From assembly GCA_965277595.1 (NCBI GenBank), contig CBDIDH010000001.1, forward strand, positions 2,232,001 to 2,296,000: DNA of 64,000 nucleotides. The letters run 5' to 3'. A program made the translations under genes and the position numbers. The DNA is from CBDIDH01 sp965277595. Lineage in GTDB: Bacteria; Planctomycetota; Planctomycetia; Isosphaerales; Isosphaeraceae. A model generated the notes under the pieces. That model did no database searches. It was not told the DNA's origin and saw only the letters and a program-made list of their open reading frames with translations. This document shows, in pieces, positions 60,244-64,000 of this stretch; position 1 is the stretch's first letter; the number at the start of each line of letters is the position of its first letter.

Positions 60244-61002
60244 GTGGCAACGCAAGACAGGGTAGCGCTCATCACCGGCGCGAACAAGGGGCTGGGGCTG
60301 GAGACGGCTCGGGGCCTTGGCATGCTGGGAATCGCCGTGGTCATCGCCAGTCGCGACGAGGCCAACGGCCGCGCCGCCGCCGAAAACCTCAAGGCGGACG
60401 GGGTCGAATCGATCGACGTCGTCCGCTTTGACGTGACCAGCGCCGAGGATCATCAGGCGATGGCCAGGCATCTCGAAGGACGTTACGGCAAGCTCGACAT
60501 CCTGGTCAACAACGCGGGAATCATGCTCGACCCGCTCGATTTCGAGGCGGCCGGCGGGTCGAACACGACGTTGACAATTCCGATCAACGACCTCAAGAAA
60601 ACCTTCGAGACCAATTTCTTCTCGGTCGTTGCCCTCACGCAAACGCTCCTGCCGTTGATTCGCAAGGCCCCGGCGGGTCGGATCGTCAATCTGTCGAGTA
60701 TTCTCGGATCATTGACACTTCATTCTGATCCGAATTCGCCGATCTATGGCATGAAAGGGTTTGCTTACGACGCCTCGAAGACCGCGCTCAACGCCTTCAC
60801 CGTTCACCTTGCGCATGAACTGGCCAAGACTTCGATCAAGGTGAACTCGGCTCATCCCGGCTGGGTGAAAACGGATATGGGGGGCTCGTCGGCACCGATG
60901 GAAATCTCTGAAGGGGGCAAGACCAGCGTTCAGCTCGCGACCCTTCCCGAGAACGGACCGACCGGCGGATTTTTCCACCTGGGAGAGACGCTTCCCTGGT
61001 GA
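60244..61002 (+). CDS. Short-chain dehydrogenase/reductase
   Basis: A 252-residue SDR. The dinucleotide motif TGANKGLG is at 11-18, NNAG at 89-92, and the catalytic serine (S151 or S152), Y175 and K179 (YDASK) are in place. The pattern after the catalytic Tyr (NSAHPGWVKTDMGG) is that of carbonyl-reductase-like SDRs that reduce quinones or aldehydes using NADPH. The GTG start at 60244 has GAGGAG seven bases upstream. It stands between the sulfatase operon and the convergent flavoprotein gene; a run of ten T residues before it may mark the end of the sulfatase transcript but no hairpin is evident. Confidence 0.95.
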   Translation: MATQDRVALITGANKGLGLETARGLGMLGIAVVIASRDEANGRAAAENLKADGVESIDVVRFDVTSAEDHQAMARHLEGRYGKLDILVNNAGIMLDPLDFEAAGGSNTTLTIPINDLKKTFETNFFSVVALTQTLLPLIRKAPAGRIVNLSSILGSLTLHSDPNSPIYGMKGFAYDASKTALNAFTVHLAHELAKTSIKVNSAHPGWVKTDMGGSSAPMEISEGGKTSVQLATLPENGPTGGFFHLGETLPW

Positions 61003-61027
61003 TATCAGAGAAATCAGGGATGTTCAA

Positions 61028-62662
61028 TCAAAGCTCGGCAAGGACGCGGTGAGCACAGGTCACCGCGAGGGCTCCATCGCCGACCGCGAAGGCGACGCGT
61101 TTGGTGGTCTTGCTGCGGACGTCACCCGCGGCGAAGATGCCCGGGCAGGTGGTCTCGACGATGCAGGGCTCGCGTTCCTCAAGGGGCCAGAGGCCCGAAT
61201 TCGCGGCCTCGGCCCCGGTCAGGATGAATCCCTTGGAGTCGACGGCGACAGACCCCGGCAGCCAGTCGGTCCGGGGCCTGGCGCCGATGAAGACGAAGAC
61301 GGCGGGGCAGTCGAGCCGACGGGTCGAACCGTCGCGGATGTTGCGGAGCAAGAGCGCGGAGAGCGTGTTATCGCCTTCGATCGCGTCGACCTCGACGTCG
61401 TGAATGACCTCGATCTTGTCGTGCCGCTCGATCCGACGGGCGAGGTAATCGGACATGCTCTTGCGAATGTCGTTACCACGAAGCAAAAGTGTCGCTCCCG
61501 CGGTGTGATCGGCAAGGAACATCGCCGCCTGTCCGGCCGAGTTGCCACCGCCGATCACCGCGGCCCGTCCATCCTTGCACGACCGCGCATGAACCGACGT
61601 GCAAGAATAAAAAACCCCCGATCCATCCCAACGCTCGCAGTCAGCGACCGGCAGGCGTTGATAAGTCGCGCCCGTGGCGATCAGGACGGTCCGGCCGAGG
61701 ACAACCTGACCGTCGTCAAGGACAAGGCGATGGAGTCGATCCTCGGCCGTCATCGACTGCACGGCGACGGGCGCGACAAGCTCGGCGCCAAATTTCAGGG
61801 CCTGAAGATAGCCTCGATTGGCGAGGTCGGCGCCACTCAGTCCGGCGGGAAAACCCATGTAATTCTCGATTCGAGAGCTGGTTCCCGCCTGACCTCCTGG
61901 ACCGAACCGGTCGAGAACGAGCGTGGAAAGACCTTCCGAGGCTCCGTAAACCGCCGCGGCAAGACCGGCGGGGCCAGCGCCAACGATCACCAGGTCAAAC
62001 GGCTCGGTGCGGATTTGCCGCATCAAGCCAAGGCATTCGGCCAGGCGGGTCACGGTCGGTTTGGGAGACCGGGTGCCTCGGTTGCAGGCGACGAAGGGCA
62101 ACTGATCGGGCGAAACGTCCATCGAGATCATCGCCGCAAGGCCGTCGGGGGCGTCGACATCGACCCAGGTATGGGGCACCTTGTTCTTGTCGAAAAATTC
62201 GCGGATCTCGGTCAAACTTCGATCGCCCAGACTCCCGAAGACGCGAACGCCGACGAAGCCCGACCGCTCCAGCATGATCCGACGCGTCTGAAAGGCTTCG
62301 AGAAGCTTGTCGCTGAGGTCGGGAATCTCCTGGATCACGCGGCGCAATTCGGAAGGGCTGACGCAAAACGCCTCGGTTTCGCCTTGCGCGTAGGCCGAGA
62401 TCACGGCGGGGCGGTCGCTCAATAACGAGACGTCGCCCGAAAATTCGCCCGGACCGTGAACGACGACCGTCCTGGGTTCGTCCGCCGATTCGTCGACAAT
62501 CGCGATCCCGCCGGATTTGACGACGTAGAGCGAGATGCCACGTTGCCCGGCCTGAAAAATCGATTCGCCATCATGGAAGGTGCAGGTCGACGCCACATGG
62601 GCGAGTCCATCGATCTCGGACTCGGTCAATTTCGGAAACGCGAGGTGATGCCCGTAATCCAT
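61028..62662 (-). CDS. Thioredoxin-reductase-like flavoprotein with cNMP-binding domain
   Basis: A 544-residue fusion. Residues about 8-125 form a cyclic-nucleotide-binding domain (PGEFSGDVSLLSDRPAVISA with the phosphate-binding cassette). About 138-215 resembles a thioredoxin/glutaredoxin-like fold without CxxC. From 222 the FAD domain begins (LVIVGAGPAGLAAA), with GGNSAGQAA for NADPH and the C-terminal ATGDVRSK-like GIFAAGDVRSKTTKRV. The redox CATC motif of true thioredoxin reductases is absent; the corresponding stretch reads FYSCTSVHARSC, with two cysteines eight apart. Such cNMP-type flavoproteins are common in planctomycetes and may reduce a diffusible thiol. The ATG at 62660-62662 is chosen; upstream codons to a TTG at 62743 look non-coding. 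Confidence 0.9.
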   Translation of the reverse strand: MDYGHHLAFPKLTESEIDGLAHVASTCTFHDGESIFQAGQRGISLYVVKSGGIAIVDESADEPRTVVVHGPGEFSGDVSLLSDRPAVISAYAQGETEAFCVSPSELRRVIQEIPDLSDKLLEAFQTRRIMLERSGFVGVRVFGSLGDRSLTEIREFFDKNKVPHTWVDVDAPDGLAAMISMDVSPDQLPFVACNRGTRSPKPTVTRLAECLGLMRQIRTEPFDLVIVGAGPAGLAAAVYGASEGLSTLVLDRFGPGGQAGTSSRIENYMGFPAGLSGADLANRGYLQALKFGAELVAPVAVQSMTAEDRLHRLVLDDGQVVLGRTVLIATGATYQRLPVADCERWDGSGVFYSCTSVHARSCKDGRAAVIGGGNSAGQAAMFLADHTAGATLLLRGNDIRKSMSDYLARRIERHDKIEVIHDVEVDAIEGDNTLSALLLRNIRDGSTRRLDCPAVFVFIGARPRTDWLPGSVAVDSKGFILTGAEAANSGLWPLEEREPCIVETTCPGIFAAGDVRSKTTKRVAFAVGDGALAVTCAHRVLAEL

Positions 62663-62844
62663 GAATGCCAACGCCTCGAACCCATGATCAATGCATCGTC
62701 CGGCTTCGAAGCCGATCACTTGCTTTAGCAGACCGATGATCAAGGCGTCTCGTCAAGGTCGATCAGGCGATCCTTCAGGCTCAGCGCCGCCGCATTCATT
62801 GAGAATTGTCGGAGAACTCCTTGTTTTTATGATTCTCAAATTTT

Positions 62845-63933
62845 TCAGGACATCAAGCGTCGACACGCATAAACTGCCGCGGCAAGTCCGAAAACAAGCG
62901 ACGCCCGAGGTTCGGGGATGGGCGACGGCAAGGCGCCCGTCGTTGTCAATCCGGCCGTCGCAACGATTCCAGGAGCCGGAGGTATGACACCCACGACGTT
63001 CACGGCGGGTACGGGCAAGGCGGGCGTTGTGAGCGTCAGGGCGGCCGGATTAAGGCCGCTGACCGCGGTGGGAATCGTCGCCGAGGCCGTTGTCAAAGTC
63101 GGCGCGGGGGACGACACGGCTGATCCGCCCAGGTTCAAACCCCCGGCCACCTGATTGAGCATCGCCAGGCCGATCGCCTGGTTCATCAACGTCGATGCGA
63201 CCGAACCGGTTCCCGAGGTCAAGGTCGGCGTCAGGGTTCCCGCACTGGCTGGCACGATTGGGATCGCCGAAACGGGCACGACCTGGGGGGCGATGTTGGT
63301 TGTCGCGGGAGCGGCCGACCACGGATTCACAACGGCGGCGGCAGGAGCCGCGGCCACAAGATTATTATTATTATTATTTCCCGCGACGGGCGCTGGAACC
63401 GGAGGAGGCGCGGGCGCACCGGCAGGCGCGACCGGAGCGGGAGTCGCCAGGGGAGTTGGCGTTCCAGGAGCCGCGGCCGATGGTGTTGTCGAAGTTGTTC
63501 CAGGCGTGGATGCGACGACAGGATTATTCGGCGCCGCGAGGGTCGAGAGAGGATCGTTGGAGACGACGGGGCTGGTGAGAGCCGGTCGGAGTGGGGCCGC
63601 CCGCGCGGCGGGCGCGGGGGTGGGTGTCGGGTCCGCGAAGACAGGCTCGCCGCCGCTTTGTAGTAGCGTCGGATTGCGATGGACTGACTTGCCCGATGTT
63701 GGCGCTGTACGCGACTTTGCGTCCAGGTTCAGATTTGAGCCTTCCGACGTTTTCGGCGCACTTCTGGAGAATTCGGTGGCGACGGGAGCCGCGGCCTCGA
63801 TCGACGGCGCATTCCGTGGATCGGCGACGATCGCGTTGCTGATCAAGATGCCCGCCTCGGCTCGACCGAGGGACCAGGCGCCTGCCATGACCGTCAGAAT
63901 GAGGCCACTGGCAAAAAGCGTGCGCGGACCCAC
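62845..63933 (-). CDS. Exported Pro/Ala-rich protein with PEP-CTERM-like tail
   Basis: A 362-residue low-complexity protein. A signal peptide (about 1-28: TLFASGLILTVMAGAWSLG) precedes a long alanine/proline/threonine-rich region containing six consecutive asparagines. The C-terminus SPIPEPRASLVFGLAAAVYACRRLMS has the PEP motif, a hydrophobic helix and a basic end, as in PEP-CTERM proteins sorted by exosortase. I chose the GTG at 63931-63933, preceded by AGGAGG five bases upstream, over the GTG at 63957. The role is unknown; such proteins are often matrix or surface components. No exosortase gene lies in the window. Confidence 0.7.
   Translation of the reverse strand: MGPRTLFASGLILTVMAGAWSLGRAEAGILISNAIVADPRNAPSIEAAAPVATEFSRSAPKTSEGSNLNLDAKSRTAPTSGKSVHRNPTLLQSGGEPVFADPTPTPAPAARAAPLRPALTSPVVSNDPLSTLAAPNNPVVASTPGTTSTTPSAAAPGTPTPLATPAPVAPAGAPAPPPVPAPVAGNNNNNNLVAAAPAAAVVNPWSAAPATTNIAPQVVPVSAIPIVPASAGTLTPTLTSGTGSVASTLMNQAIGLAMLNQVAGGLNLGGSAVSSPAPTLTTASATIPTAVSGLNPAALTLTTPALPVPAVNVVGVIPPAPGIVATAGLTTTGALPSPIPEPRASLVFGLAAAVYACRRLMS
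63361..63378. repeat. Trinucleotide repeat (ATT)6
   Basis: Six tandem ATT units encoding six asparagines (AAT) on the minus strand within the PEP-CTERM-like gene. It stands out in the GC-rich surroundings and is a candidate site of slipped-strand length variation that keeps the reading frame. Confidence 0.95.
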
Positions 63934-64000
63934 GTTCGCCTCCTGGTGCGAATGCACGATCTGGTGGGGCCGGGGGGAAGCGGCCCCGAGACGTCCTTGT

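Noticed and set aside
61049..62425. A 458-codon plus-strand frame opposite the flavoprotein
   Set aside because: The FAD and cNMP motifs are on the minus strand; the plus frame is arginine/glycine-rich without features.

Overview
The window reads as chromosomal DNA of a planctomycete, most likely of the Isosphaeraceae group (family-level placement is inference). The signs are GC-rich coding with many GTG/TTG starts, a DUF1559 pseudopilin-like protein with the H-X9-DG type C-terminus, several giant von Willebrand A (VWA) proteins, PVC-type membrane-bound dehydrogenase/cytochrome c modules, paired exported sulfatases and small planctomycete lipoproteins. There is no rRNA, CRISPR array, phage or intact insertion sequence. 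One tRNA (Arg-ACG) is present.

1-12 kb is mostly housekeeping: the 5' part of ligA, a small membrane protein, ndk, a frameshifted lipoprotein gene, a DUF1559 protein, a sigma-54 two-component pair, an M28 peptidase coupled to a PMT-like glycosyltransferase, and a convergent GT4 glycosyltransferase. 12-25.5 kb is the most distinctive stretch: a GrpE-like protein, an exported VIT-VWA protein, an Hsp70 without lid, an MNT/HEPN pair whose HEPN gene is cut by a repeat, and a tightly coupled run of Hsp70-VWA fusion, membrane FHA protein, FHA-membrane protein and terpenoid-cyclase-fold-VWA fusion. I rate this as the best candidate for an undescribed system: chaperone ATPases joined to phospho-peptide readers and metal-dependent adhesion domains at the membrane.

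25.5-27.8 kb is a decayed interval with nested repeats, a stand-alone receiver protein, a remnant of an XRE-type regulator and the tRNA. 27.8-36.6 kb is a seven-gene minus-strand operon of Bat/MoxR type: NHL lipoprotein, large VWA membrane protein, MoxR ATPase, membrane protein, DUF58, 42-residue membrane protein, BatA-like VWA. 36.7-42.7 kb holds a Rieske ferredoxin, a metallo-beta-lactamase-fold hydrolase, a PfkB-like kinase, two exported or anchored proteins of unknown role, pdxA and a small lipoprotein.

42.9-60.1 kb is a secreted catabolic block: two clan-A-like glycoside hydrolases, an aldo/keto reductase, a degenerate carbohydrate-binding protein, an esterase-like hydrolase, a neutral-ceramidase-like protein, a 1342-residue hydrolase-propeller-HEAT-cytochrome c fusion and two sulfatases. 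60.2-64 kb carries an SDR, a cNMP-binding thioredoxin-reductase-like flavoprotein and a proline/alanine-rich protein with a PEP-CTERM-like tail.

A family of about 80-110 bp palindromic repeats, built of 7-bp units of the GTCATYG type and ending in AGGAGAATTGCAAAG-like inverted termini, occurs seven times between 7 and 39.4 kb and not in the last 24 kb. One copy interrupts the HEPN gene and another has itself received a different palindromic element.
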